A program made the position numbers and the translations under genes. Source: Phylloscopus collybita (Eukaryota; Chordata; Aves; Passeriformes; Phylloscopidae). From it: a DNA stretch of 64,000 bases. Each line of letters begins with the position of its first letter. Position 1 is the stretch's first letter. A model generated the notes under the pieces. It was not told where the DNA came from. It was given only the letters and a program-made list of their open reading frames with translations, and did no database searches. Below, piece after piece: positions 23,444 through 35,336 of this stretch. The stretch lies in the NCBI GenBank assembly GCA_027886175.1, contig JAJNNQ010000006.1:5394001-5458000 (forward strand). Reading direction: 5' to 3'.

Positions 23444-26400
23444 ACTAAATAAGAAATTGCTGGTGTAGCCACTTTGGTTAAGTGCCTAAAAGCAAGAACA
23501 AATAAAATCTGGACCAGCCTTGCAGCCTTGTTCTCTGAACACTTCCTTCTTCACATAAACAATATTTGCAGGAGAAGCCAAGTCTGGCAATAGACTGAAG
23601 CTGACTCTTCCACAGTTAAAGTGAAATCCACAGGCACTGAACTACAGACCACTCAGGAAATTCTCTCCCATGGCATAAACCTTCCCCCATAATCTCTAAA
23701 TTTTAAAAGTAAAATAATTTAAAATTTCCTACTTTCTCACAAGTTTTTATTTACAGCTAAACAAGATTCTGAAATCACTTCAGATTGAAGATTATTGTTA
23801 AAAAAATCCTGGCACATCTTTTCTTCATTAGATATGCAGCAACTCTAGATAACCAGACCTTGCTATAAAGCTATAGACAGCAGCCCCATGATTGAAAAAA
23901 AAGGAAATAAAGCTGACACTCTCTAGGAGGAGTAAAGTCAGTTAAATATCAGAACCGTATGCATCAATTACTGTGCACAGTATGTATTTTTATCGCTTGC
24001 AAGTTTGTCTGCAAAGTTCTCATTCAGCTCTGAAAATGTAGTTTTCTCATCATTTCTTTTTCTTTTATTATAGAATAAATGTATTTGTTGTGATCAATTC
24101 TAGAAAAGTCTTATTTCTTGTGAAGAGATAGTACTCCAACATGTCTCTGCAGAAAAATACAAGGCTTCTTTACCTCACAAGCCATTTTTTTTATTTATTA
24201 ATTTGAGTTTGTCCTGTACTACTATTTATATGGTGGTGATATATCATAATTTTCTGTATCAGTAGAAGGTTCCTTTGGCACCACAATCCACTGTTTTCTT
24301 TCAGAAGACAAGTAGAAATATGAAGCAATATAATAATTTTTTTTTTTCAATAAGCAACACATTGGCAGTGTAACCACACTGCTATATATGCAACCTACTG
24401 TGTAAGCAGACAGCAGAATTGGCTTCTGTAGATCCCACAAAATCCTTTCATATGCCTTATTTACAATAAAATTATAAGCAACAATATGTCAGCTATGGTG
24501 GTGTCAGCTTGTAAGACAAAAGGGTTGGGATCCATACATTGTAACATACAGAATGTAAACATTTAAGTCTTTACCCAGGTTTCTTCCCAGGTAAAGGTAA
24601 AAAAAGGCCTTTAGAGGTAATTCCTGTGACCTACCCTAAGTGTCTCCCAAATCTCCTTCTGGAGTTGTTTACTTTTACAAAAGCAATTTACTGAGGCTAA
24701 TGCAGATATGATAATGTAACCATAAAATCCTTATCAAAGAGGAAAGCATTCTTTAACAAGGCTAATTGGAAGAATCCATATATCTCATATCTTCCAATGA
24801 AGTAGGAAAAAGCATGTCTAACCCAGTAAGTGGACTTCATGCCCTGAAGTCTACCTATGTTGTTTTTCACCACATAAACTGGACTGAAAAGAGGTTCCCC
24901 TTTATATATGTTGTGCCTTTACAAATCTTGATGTTATCTGACAGTATTTCAGTTTCAGAATACTTTCAGTTTTCACTGAATTCCTGGGTTCCTCATTGTG
25001 TTAGCCAGGTGACAGGGTTATGGCTTTGAACTCTGCATACTATGCAGATTATGGTTAGTGTCAGAGCTTTCCTGTTAAGCTTAAAAGCCTACTTTCTTTG
25101 CAGAAATTTGCTTCGTTTCATATACATTGTTTTGCAATGAATAAGATTTTATGCTTTTGTATCTTATATTTGCATGTCTTTCCTACCCAAGGAGATAATT
25201 CCAGCACAGCTTAGGCATATTTTACTGAAGGATCCAAGAGCATTTATACTGAATCAGTTCAAATTTAATATTCTTCAGTGGCTTTTCTTTTTCTGACTCA
25301 ACAGAACCAACAGCTTCATTGTATGTTTATGCTAAATGCAAATGGGGGGGATGAGAGGAGAGGACTGAAAATAATTTTCCAGTCCCTTGGGCACGTGTAG
25401 TTATTACTGCCCTGTGGCAGCCCTTGATGGAAAAGGACACATGTCAAACCACACTCTGCCTGCCAAACCTAATGCTTCCTCACTAGCTTGTTGTGTTCCA
25501 GCACAGCCATCAATGACATCCAGGTACACTAAAACCTGAAAACAGTTTTCTTGCCATCTGCAGAGAGGCAACTGCTCACTCTTATCACAATGAGGCCTGG
25601 ATGCCAGAAGAATAAATAACATTTATGATCCTTTTCTGACATATTTGTAGCTTCAAACAATAAGGAAAATGAAAAATATTAGTGTAAGAGAAGCAAAGCC
25701 ATAGAGTATTAAGATAAAGCACTTGGGAAAAGCTTTACTTAAAGTACATGTCCTGACATAGTGTCCAAGGAACATTTCTCATGGAGTGAAAGCACACTAA
25801 ATTATGCTAGTACTGTCTTTTCTTCCATGTGGTTGCTGACAGATGTTTGGAAAAGAAAATCTTCCTTTCTGCTTGACCTTAAAAGCTGTTTATGATATAT
25901 TTATAATGCAAAACAGTAAAACAGTACAACAAAAAGGGGAATTTTCTATGATCTAAACAAGACAGTTTTGTTTTGTTACTTGAATTACATAGAAAAATAT
26001 TAAAACTGTTTTTCCTAATAATATTAATAGCAATGACAATAATAACAACAATAATAAAAAATACCTACCACTTGCAATGACTAACTAGACTGAAAGAAAA
26101 ATCCATTGATTGCAATGTGTTTTGCCATACATCTCCAATGGAAAGAGAATTCTGCGGGCAGGTTGTGATAAAAACATTTCTTTTCTATTTTCTTTTATTT
26201 ATCACATTCTTCCCAAATAGCTCTGTAAAATGCATACATTTCTAATAGGGGTAATATTCTCTCAGGGTTAGGCTGAGTGACAAACAGTAGTGATAATTTA
26301 CATGAAAGTGATTCATGTAATGGGGAAAGCTGGAGGAGGTGGGTGTAGGGAAGAGAAGGGGTGGAACAATGGAAGACACAAAATATAGCACAGGAAACAA

Positions 26401-27869
26401 ACTGATTTAAAGACTTGGAATGACTGGTTATTTTTGCACTAGTGTAACTGTCTTAAAGAGGAAGAGTGATTAAGTTTTAAACAGTGACTGACAAAAAAAT
26501 ATAAGCAGTCTCAACAGGAAGAGTAGTACTCTGGAATGCAAGACAAGTGCCTCTGGGTTACAGCCATGGGGTATTTCGTGTCTTGGAGCTGCTGGAGAAG
26601 CAAACAGTATTTTTCTGTAGTTTGTCAAGTTCAAGTGGACTACTGGACTTTTCTACATTTTAGGAGAAAATCAGAAAGATTTTACTTTTTTCACATTTCT
26701 CTAATATGTATTACACAGGCAACACAAGTTTGGATGACAACTACACTGAGTAACACAAACATAAATAAGCAGTAGTTAGCTCAGGAAAAGTAGGACTACA
26801 GGGTCTGTGGAGTTTTTCAAAATAAAAACAATTACCACTAGAAAATAGTTTCTTTTTCCTTTTTTTTTTAATCTAAATTTCAGGGAACAGATAGCCTCAT
26901 TATTTTGCCAATATTCACACCTTTATTAGGAGGGAATAACTTTTTGGATTTAAGCAGGCTGGAAAGTAATTTTCTCTGAAGGGTCCTTAAATAATCTAAT
27001 TTTATTGCAACCAAACAGGGTAGAATAATTGCATCAAAGTAGTTTTACTCCATTTGTCTTGTAGCAGATATTTGATATGGAGGTCAGTGAGTACTACACT
27101 GAGAAGGAGTGTGCTCCTGATGTAAGCACTGACTAGTAAATTTTGCAAAATTTTTCCCTAGATATTGAGCAAGAAGTAAGAGGAAGAAACATAAATGGAG
27201 GGGGAATAAGAGAGCAAAGATCTCCGAAGTTGGGCACTGAGTCTTTAAACATGACAGGTTTCATTATATCTAATAAAATTTTATGGCATAAAATGTTGCA
27301 GTTATTGAAGAATTTTCTTTTATTATCTTTTCAAAGTCCAAATTTCAGAAATTAAGACATTAAATTTTGTATTTTTTTTCCTTCCTCCTAACAGCAATAT
27401 TCAATAGACAGGAATGGTTAACTAGTCTACACAAACAAAATCGATCATCTTTAAAAGTCACCTTAGGTGTTTGATGTATATCTGTCTTTTTAATTAAAGA
27501 ACTTGGAATTTGTTTTGATACTTTCAAATAGAACAGAAACCAAAATACTAGGATAAAAATAAAATTTGCTTAAAAATGTCATGGGAACTTAGCACTGAAA
27601 ATCATCATCTGGGTGAAACAGGCAACTTTGTTTCATGCAACCCTCGTTTAAAAAAAAAGTACGCTATGAATGAGACAGTGTAAATCCTCCTTCCCTCTTC
27701 CTGCTCTCCAGCTGCCAGTGGCTTACCACACTGCTACCCAAGAAATATCATTGCCACAGAGCAGTGCTGGAGAAGTCACTAATGTATTACTGTGGCCAGC
27801 CAGAGGATCTCTCTAGAATTTTCACTGTTAATGAATTAGCAATACTTGGAAACGTTTATATGTCTTTCA

Positions 27870-27870
<1 letters not shown>

Positions 27871-27921
<51 letters not shown>
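27871..27921 (+). repeat. poly-A run, 51 bases
   Basis: A pure A homopolymer, the longest in the window. The preceding 200 bp show no retroposon body. Lysine or phenylalanine runs in open frames here are artefacts. Confidence 0.95.
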
Positions 27922-27923
<2 letters not shown>

Positions 27924-29369
27924 TTTTCATTATACCAAGGGGTATTTGTACCTTTGACGACCTCTTCTTGGCAACCATTAAAAAAGCTATGTCTTTGAAA
28001 AAAGCATTTTACTTTTTGTAAATCATAAGGTCTGCTTGCAAATGCAGAGCACTGCAAGCACTGCAGCTAATTTAGTTGTTGGCCTAGAAACTCTGCTGTT
28101 AGGACAGTGAAATAGGTCCATAGTTTGAGTTGCCCAGTAAATTATGCACAGGAGAAACAGACACAGCAGCTCACATGGAATTTTCTGCCATTAAATCCTG
28201 GACTGTGTTGCAGCACTGAGAGACTCCAACACTATGCACTGTAGTTGGGCTACAGTGTATACAGCGATACACTACTTTCCAAAGCCTTGGTCAGTCCAGG
28301 CAGCTAAAGGTTACTATGTTTTTTCCTGAATCCAGTGATAAAGACAAGAAGGAATAAACTGGACTAGGAGCAAAGTTGCTGCAATGCCAATAAAGGGGGC
28401 GAAAGACAACACCCTGTTATGGGCCTTCTTTTCTTACATCATAAATTACTTAAAATGCTATCTAGATCAGCCTTGTGTAGTCCTTATCACCTAGGTCTCT
28501 GCAAATGCTCTAGCTGCTCTTCCTGGATGGATCTGGTCCAACTTTACAAATACATCATGCTGTCTGCTCAGTTTCCAAAATACTAAAACACAAGGCAATT
28601 ACTGGAGACATTGTGATGGGAAAGCAAGCTTTAACTGAAGACAAAGGAAACATTACTTCGCTTTTTTCTCTACAATGTTAAAGGTCAGTATGCAATAACC
28701 AGAATGTAATTAACACAGTTACACATTCCCTTTTGATGAGCACCCAGCTAGATGCAGGTCAGGTAGCAGCCTCAAACAAAAGAATGCTAATTCAACTGTA
28801 GTGTGATACATAGTGTTTTGAATTATAGTTCTTAACAAACTGCTTTCTCCCTCTACTCTGAGTTACAGTACCTCATGTTGAAGTGCAATGTGATTAGAAA
28901 CTGCCTGAGGTTGTGGCCTTTTGTGAAAAATGGAGGCAAATATGTCACTCAAACATATTTGGTTTACATTGACTCAGCAGCTGTCTTGGAGCTTAGTTTT
29001 CTAATATCTAACTAGGATTTTTTTTCATAATAGCTGATACAGGACTCAAGATATTTACATTTGGCATTGGGCAGGCTGTCCTTTCATATTTAGGTTAATA
29101 ACTGAAACATTAATCTTCAATATTTTGAGTAAATATATTAAAATCTGGCTACATGCTGACAAATGTAAATCACTGTATACCAGCTGTCACCAGGGGGAAC
29201 TATTAATTCATGCAGCAACTTTCAAGGCTGAACTATTATGGACTGGCACACCATAGAAATACACAGATGTTTAGAAGACAGAGAACTGGCAGATGTGTAA
29301 ACACAGGTTAAAAAACAGAAACATATGACACAGTTTCAGCTACCATAGTAATTAAAACTGGGCAAAAAA

Positions 29370-29395
29370 TTATATATATATTATATATATATAAA
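29370..29395. repeat. (TA)n dinucleotide repeat
   Basis: Alternating TA broken by one extra T-A phase shift (TATATATATATTATATATATATA). Self-complementary, so able to extrude as a cruciform. Confidence 0.9.
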
Positions 29396-30499
29396 ATAGA
29401 CATTGAGTGGTATATTTACAACATATAACCCTAATGTATTTAAGAGATTACTTTTGTTGAAAGTAAATAAAATATGATTTAATAAGTCCACTGTAGGATG
29501 CTACCAGCGACTCTTGAGAGATTCCCACCAAAAATCCCCCAATCTAAAACAACATTGTTTTGATGTTTGTTTCTTATTCCTACATTTCTTGGCAGAAAGG
29601 CTGCTACTGGTCATGAAGAAAAAAAGGCAAAGACATTTTTGTCAAAGCTTCTTACAGTCATGGGTTTTGTTAAGAAAAATTAAGGAACTGTTAGCTCTTT
29701 AGCAGGGACATTTGAAAGAATAACATGATAATGTGTTTAAAAGCAAAGACCACAACTCAGTAATGTGCTAGCAAAATAGTAGTAATTCAACAAAGTCCAC
29801 CAAAATTCTCTTTTCCATCCACTCTCGTGCCTTCTAGTCCACTCGAATCTGAAGGGTCCCTACCCACCTTAATTTACAAGACTTACTCTGATTCAGTTTA
29901 GTCAGAGACAGCAGGCAGTAACAGTAATAAGGATAAGTGAGGTATATTTACCAAGTCAATAGGTATGGAAAATGATAGGATGTCAGCAAGAATAATGCTA
30001 CGTGAAAAGTATTGGCTTTGTTGTAAATTAAAAACTAAATACAATCACAATAGCACACTTTAACAAAGACAAATATTATATTGAATTGTGATAATAGACA
30101 TATCACATGTAAAACAAGCAAGGCAATTATTTTGTTTTTTTATAGAGTTATAGAAACATAGAATGGCTTTGGTTGGTAAGAACCTCAAGATCATCTCATT
30201 CCAACCCCCTCTGCCATGGGCAGGAGCACTTTACACTAGACCAGGTTGTTCTTAGCACGATCCAGCCTGGCCTTGGACACTGCCAGGCATGGTGCGTCTG
30301 CAACTTCTCTGAGCAACCTGTTCGTGTGCCTTACCACCCTCACAATAAAGAGTTTCTTCCTCATATTTAATCTAAACCTACTCTGTTCCAGTTTGAAGCC
30401 ATTCCCCATTGTCCTGTCACTACATGCTCTTGTAAATAATCTCCATCTTTTTTGTAGGCTCCCTTCAGATACCGGAAGCCTCCAATTAGGTCACCCCAA

Positions 30500-31945
30500 A
30501 GCCTTCACTTTTGTCCAGGTTGGACAATATCAATTCCCTCAGCCTTTCCTCATAAGAGAAGTGCTCCATCCTTCTGATCAACTTGGTGGCCTTCCTTTGG
30601 ACTCGCTCACACAGGTCCATGTCATTCCTGCACTGGGGACCCCAGAGCTTGGTGCAGCACTGCAGGTTGGGTCTCACCAGTGAGGAGCAGAAGAGCAGAA
30701 TTCCCTCCCTGGCCCTGCTGCCCACGCTGCTTTGGATGCAGCCCAGGACACGTTTGTCTCTCTGGGCTGAGTGCACATGGCTGGGTCCTGTCCAGCCCCT
30801 CACCCAGCAGCACCCCCACCTCAGCAGGGCTGCTCTCCATCTGCTCATTCCCCAGCCTGTGTTGATACTGAAAGTTAAACCTCATGAGATTCCTTTTGGC
30901 CCTGTTCTTGACCTTTTCCAAGTCCCTCTGGATGGCATCCTGTCCTTCAGATGTGTCAACTTCACTACTCAGTTTAGTGAATCTGCAAATTTGCTGAGGG
31001 TGTACTTGGTCCCTACATCTGTGTCATTAACAACGTTATTAGATAACACTGGTCCCTGAGAGACACCACTTGTCACTGATGTCCATTGGGACTCTGAGTT
31101 GTTGACTGCTACTCTCTGGATGTAACCACATAGCAGATGATGTGGTAAACCACTCTGGGTAACAAATTTCTTATGCCTCTAACAGTTCACCCATCAAATC
31201 CATCTCCAATTTAGAGAAAAGGACATTCTCAGGGACTCTGTCAAAGGCTTTACAGAAGTCCAGATAAATGACACCTGTAGCCCTTCCCTTGTCCACTGAT
31301 GCAGTCACCCCATCACAGAAGGTCACTGGGTTCATCAGGCAGGATTTGACCTGGCTGGCTAGCTGCCCTGAATCACCTCTCTGTCCTCCATGTATCTCAG
31401 CAAAGCTTCTATAAGGATCTGTCCCATGGCCTTTCCAGGGACAGCTGGGAAGTTGACTGATCAGTAGTTCCCAGAGTCCTGATTTCAATCCTTTTTAAAG
31501 ATGGGTACAATGTTTCCCATTTTCCAGGCACTGAGCACTTTAGACTTACTCAGTTTCCCCAGGTGGCCATGACTGTGATCTTTATGTACAGTGGGAGGGA
31601 CTGTGCTCCCCAAGTGGAGTTCCTCAGCCTTCTCCTCATCTGTTATTACCTGTTCACCAGCACTGTTTATCAGGGGCAATACACCTTCTTTGACCTTCCC
31701 TTTCTGGCTCACATACTGGTGGAAGCCCTTCTTGTTATTCTTTTTTCCCTTGCCAGGCTCAGTTCCAGCTTCACCTTGGCCTTCCTCACCCCATCCCTAC
31801 ACAACCAAATTTCATCTCTATACTCTTCCTTGTTTCCAGGTTACCTGTCCTTGTTTCCACGGCCTGTGCATTTGTTCTTTTCCTTTAGTTTGACCTGCAG
31901 CCATGACAGTCTCTTGCCTTTCTTACCTGATTTATTGCTCCTGGG
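30500..31945 (-). pseudogene. CR1 ORF2 relic: linker, reverse transcriptase, C-terminal part
   Basis: From the N-terminal side (right) the minus strand reads a linker with KAKVKLELSLARE and GEQVITDEEKAEELH, then the reverse transcriptase. Motif A is [12 protein letters not shown] (about 31235-31270), with the first catalytic Asp kept. Motif B is VTSGVSQGPVL (about 31045-31085), where the family usually has GVPQGSVLGP. The motif C region reads LSKFADSLN and then a stop (about 30972-30998). The family has FADD, so the second Asp is lost and the frame is closed. The C-terminal part keeps KDMDL-like, ERVQRKATKLIRR and SYEERLREL words in the frame of 30486-30848. Frameshifts separate the pieces. 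Enzymatically it is dead. Confidence 0.9.
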
Positions 31946-31960
31946 GATTGCTGGGGATTG
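31941..31960. repeat. 10-bp tandem duplication
   Basis: CTGGGGATTG occurs twice in succession at the 5' boundary of the CR1 copy. It may be a by-product of the truncated insertion or later slippage. Confidence 0.85.
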
Positions 31961-31993
31961 CAGTTTTCTTGACACTGATTAAGCCTCTGTTGG

Positions 31994-32352
31994 GTTACTG
32001 TGTTTAGTTTCAGGCACAACATTTTCAAAAAGGCAGACAAATTGGAAAGAGTTCAGAGGAGAGCAACAAAAATGATAAAATAAGATCTGTGGGAAAAGGT
32101 TAAGTGAACTGGGCATGTTCAGACTAAAGAAAAGAACACTGAAGGGAGGCATGACATGTCTACAAATACATAGAGTTGCCATAAAGAGGATAGGGACAAA
32201 TTATTCTCCTTAGTCAATGAGGACAGAACTAATGGGCTTATGCTGCAGCAGAGAACATCTAGGTTAAGTGTAAAGGAAAAACTTTAACTAAAAGGAATAT
32301 TTAGAAATACAACATGCTGCCAAAGCAGCCTGAAAAACTCCCTCTGAGGTTT
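31994..32352 (+). mobile_element. older CR1/L3-like LINE 3' fragment
   Basis: The segment carries the AT-richer version of the CR1-clade ORF2 end: TTTCAGGCACAACATTTTCA, GACAAATTGGAAAGAGTTCA, GAGGAGAGCAACAAAAATGA, AAGTGAACTGGGCATGTTCA, TTGCCATAAAGAGGATAGGG and AATTATTCTCCTTAGTCAAT, in the right order. This is the CR1-clade variant that is also common in turtles, crocodilians and, as L3, in mammals, so the copy is probably ancient. Coding capacity is lost. It runs opposite to the younger CR1 that ends 30 bp to the left. Confidence 0.8.
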
Positions 32353-32394
32353 AGGTTTTAGTTTGTTCTTTCTGTGTATCTGGTAGAGGGAGGA

Positions 32395-32600
32395 TCACAC
32401 TGGTAGAGGTTAGGGCTCAAGCCAGCTTCCTTCTGCACTACAGATTTCTGATGTGACCTTGGACAAGCTGGTTAGCAGCACATTTCAGCTCTCTAGCTGT
32501 AAAACAGTGAGAAAAGCAATTCCCTAGCTCTCAGAGATGCTGTAAGGATAAATAGTTAAGGATTCTCAGACTCGCTATGAGCCAACTAAGCAACTATACA
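32395..32600 (+). mobile_element. MIR-like CORE-SINE relic
   Basis: The order of words matches MIR: an 'agaggttagggctcaagcc' head, 'gatgtgaccttggacaagct' corresponding to the MIR core TGTGACCTTGGGCAAGT, 'ctctagctgtaaaacagtga' corresponding to CTCATCTGTAAAATGGGG, and 'gatgctgtaaggataaatag' corresponding to GTTGTGAGGATTAAAT. MIR elements predate the amniotes and survive as rare relics in birds. Divergence is high and the A-box region is unclear, so another CORE-SINE relative is possible. Confidence 0.65.
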
Positions 32601-33264
32601 AATTAAACATTGAAGCCTTCCACAGTGCAAAGGCACCAACCCCCTGATATACCTGTAAGTGCCTTCCCATCCAGAGGGCTTCTGTGAGTGCTGCAATGGG
32701 CTTCAGCTAACACATCCAGTCTGGGATGCATTTGGATGATCCGGTCTAAGCTGCATCCGACAAAAGAAAAACTACAGAGTAAATCAGGGGTTGATATGAC
32801 AGGCCACTAGCAGCTCAGCCTAACTAAGCTGAGCTAAAGTCAATGGACTCTACTGTCTTAGTAGAAAACGCATCAGGACTCAGTACCAGTCACCAAGTAT
32901 GAAAAGAGCCCAGATACCAGGGTTCTATCAGAGCTGTCTGCACTAGTTCTACCACAGTGATGTTGCTGAGATCAACCCTGAAAAGCAGATTAAAACCAAG
33001 TTAGAAAGGCAGACAACATGAAAAGTAAAAATATAAGATGTGAATATAAGGGAAAATTACTTTTTTGTTATATATTTAGTCAAAAGTTTATATTTATTTG
33101 TTGCTTAATTTCATAAGGGTAAATTTGATGGCTAGAAAGAAGCTGCATCTCCTAAAATTAATTACCAATAATAGATTCTTTGAAAAGCTCAAAATAAAGC
33201 AGCAGCAGCATCCCACTTAAAGAATTGAGATTTTGTGATACTAAAAGTAGAGGAGAATTTGAAA
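32601..33264. other. single-copy DNA with a small perfect hairpin
   Basis: No gene seen. AGCTCAGC (32812-32819) and GCTGAGCT (32828-32835) form an 8-bp perfect stem with an 8-base loop. GGATGCA...TGCATCC (about 32725-32758) is a second, looser inverted repeat. An 18-mer here (32798-32815) recurs at 53766. Confidence 0.5.
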
Positions 33265-33473
33265 GAAAAAAGAAAAGAAAAGAAAAGAAAAGAAAAGAAA
33301 AGAAAAGAAAAGAAAAGAAAAGAAAAGAAAAGAAAAGAAAAGAAAAGAAAAGAAAAGAAAAGAAAAGAAAAGAAAAGAAAAGAAAAGAAAAGAAAAGAGA
33401 AAAGAAAAGAAAAGAAAAGAAAAGAAAAGAAAAGAAAAGAAAAGAAAAGAAAAGAAAAGAAAAGAAAAGAAAA
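33265..33473 (+). repeat. (AAAAG)n pentanucleotide array, about 209 bp
   Basis: About 41 units of AAAAG, almost perfect, with one interruption (AAAAGAGAAAAG) around 33396-33402 that shifts the phase. All-purine and mirror-symmetric, so prone to triplex formation and length change. Lys/Glu/Arg-repeat frames across it are not genes. Confidence 0.97.
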
Positions 33474-33539
33474 TGTAGTCAGTTTAAATCTGTGCTATTT
33501 TTTAGCCAGCATAGGCTTTGCAAAGAATTTAATTACATC

Positions 33540-33602
33540 TTTTATTATTGTTGTTGTTGTTATTATTGTTATTATTATTATTGCTGTTGTTGTTGCTGTT
33601 GA
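33540..33602 (+). repeat. (TTG/TTA)n trinucleotide tract
   Basis: TTATTG, TTGTTG, TTATTA and GCTGTTGTTG units in runs, 65 bp downstream of the AAAAG array. Confidence 0.85.
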
Positions 33603-35336
33603 TGCTATTGTAATTATAATATTCCTGTATAAAACTAATGCAGTTTCATCTTAATTGTTTGGCTTTAAGATGGTCAGAACACACATTTCCTGGCTCTCAA
33701 TACAGTGAGACTCAAAATAACAAAATGCTGCATTTTCCAAGCTGTTTTGTCCCATACCCTCTTCAGCCAATTTCACATTCCCCAGCCTGCTGCCCATTAG
33801 CTCAGCTGACACATCAGACTGGGGTTACCTATAGCAAATGCAGGTGCAAGAATTAGTTTTCCAAACACATCTCACAATTCTGGCTTTACTACTGTAGTGG
33901 AAACATTCACTTTGAAGAATTTGTATTTAAACTGTGCAGTGTAAAAAAAATTAAGCATCCTCTAACTCCTCCATTGTAATAGAATAAACATCTGAATAAA
34001 AGAAAGCTATGAGAAAGTACTGATTTGCTATTAGCATGTAGAGTTCAAAAGGCAACAAAATAAATAATAAAACACTGCCACCTAAAACATTTACATAAAC
34101 AGAAACCATGTCATATTTCTAGTGCTGAAACATAAAATGGGACACATTTCAAGAAAAGAATAAATGTGTCTCCTCATGGGCACAAGTGACTAGCAGGTAT
34201 GCAGGAAAAGAAAAAAAGTGATGTAAATGACAGAATAACTGGAAAGTAAGTCATGAGCCCAGGTGGAGCAAACGAAAAGCATGACACAGGATCTCAGAAG
34301 ACCTTGACAGCACACAGGCACAACGAGCTACATTAACCCAAATGCTATAGGCATTTCATCTGGGAAGTTAAATGTTTACTGCGTGAGTTATGTGCTATAT
34401 GCTTATTCATATGCATCTCTACACTCACTACAAAAGCCTTTCAAGCAGAACTGTGTGAACTGTGGATTTTTTTTAGTTCAGTTGAGAAACCAACAACAAA
34501 AATTCAGCTTAATATTTGGTTTTATTTTCAAGTTATTTCAGCCATCTTCTAATCCTCTGGAGGGGAAATGTACAGCAAAATGTGAAATGAAAAAGTTTGT
34601 TTGAAATAAAGAGCTATAATGTTTTGTTTCAAAAAATAGGAAGTAGAAACAAGAAAAAGACTGGTAAGGAAGAAAAAGTCTCCAAAGGGAAAATAGAGAT
34701 GCAATACTCACTTTGAACTTAGACACTTCCCACATTGTAATCAAGTGGCTTGCCAGCCAACCACACATGTATACGAGAGAAACAAGTGAGAATGAGACTG
34801 TGGGGAGTGTGGTAGCAGTTCTACACTCACAGTACTTTCTATCATCTCATAGTACATATATTTGTGCAGTTGATACCTTTACCAGTTGTATTTTTTCATG
34901 TTGCAGACAGCAGTTTGCCCAATAGCTTGCAGATAGTGCTTCTCTTATGAAAAAAAAAAAAACACCAAAAAACAAACAACCAACCAAACAAACAAAAACC
35001 CCAACAACTCAAGTAATTAAAGGTTTTAATAATGTAGAAGCAGTTTTTGTTTTGTACATGCACTACTCAGAGGATGATCTGTGAGGGTTTCATATGTGTA
35101 CTCCTCAGTGACTCAAATTTAGACAAATTATTTTCTGGGTTTAGATCAAAAAGGAAGTAATTAAATCCTTTCTTCTTCTTTTGAAATGCTCTTGAAAGGT
35201 TATTTATCTTAGCTCCTATGGAAATAATACAGATATTCTGCTTCAGACTTCAAGGAGCACTGGATGTCATTGAAAAAAATATGGTGTTGCCAAGTATTTC
35301 CTGGCATTATTTAGTTCTGAATCATATTGCAATACA
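33603..35336. other. single-copy DNA, no gene seen
   Basis: No exon or transposon recognised. It contains the A/C-rich tract at 34949-35008 (CAAA, CCAACC and AAAACC units). Open frames are 70-76 codons and unremarkable. Confidence 0.5.

Larger units (their letters stand above)
23203..30140. other. AT-rich single-copy DNA, no gene seen
   Basis: Nearly 7 kb without a recognisable exon or transposon. The longest open frame outside homopolymers is 87 codons (24766-25029) and shows no motif. Microsatellites inside are listed separately. Confidence 0.5.
30141..31965 (-). mobile_element. CR1 LINE, 1.8-kb copy with ORF2 relic
   Basis: The 3' end lies at the left: ATAGAAACATAGAATGGC, GGTTGGTAAGAACC and TCATTCCAACCCCCTCTGCC are the reverse of a CR1 tail. 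Going right (5' in the element) come the 3' UTR, the ORF2 C-terminal region, the reverse transcriptase motifs, and the linker between endonuclease and reverse transcriptase, recognisable to about 31945. The endonuclease domain and ORF1 are missing, so the copy is 5'-truncated. It is the most complete CR1 in the window. The DNA directly right of it belongs to an older CR1-like element in the opposite orientation. Confidence 0.93.

Noticed and set aside
27700..27921. Processed pseudogene ending in the 51-A run
   Set aside because: No open frame, gene similarity or flanking duplication seen upstream of the A run. Birds also have few L1-type retrocopies.
30246..31059. Plus-strand frames of 145 and 158 codons
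   Set aside because: Antisense shadows of the minus-strand CR1 ORF2 relic.
31563..31982. Plus-strand frames of 139 and 100 codons
   Set aside because: Antisense of the CR1 ORF2 linker. The minus strand reads as recognisable CR1 protein.
33225..33654. 125- and 139-codon Lys/Glu/Arg-rich frames
   Set aside because: Direct translation of the AAAAG microsatellite.
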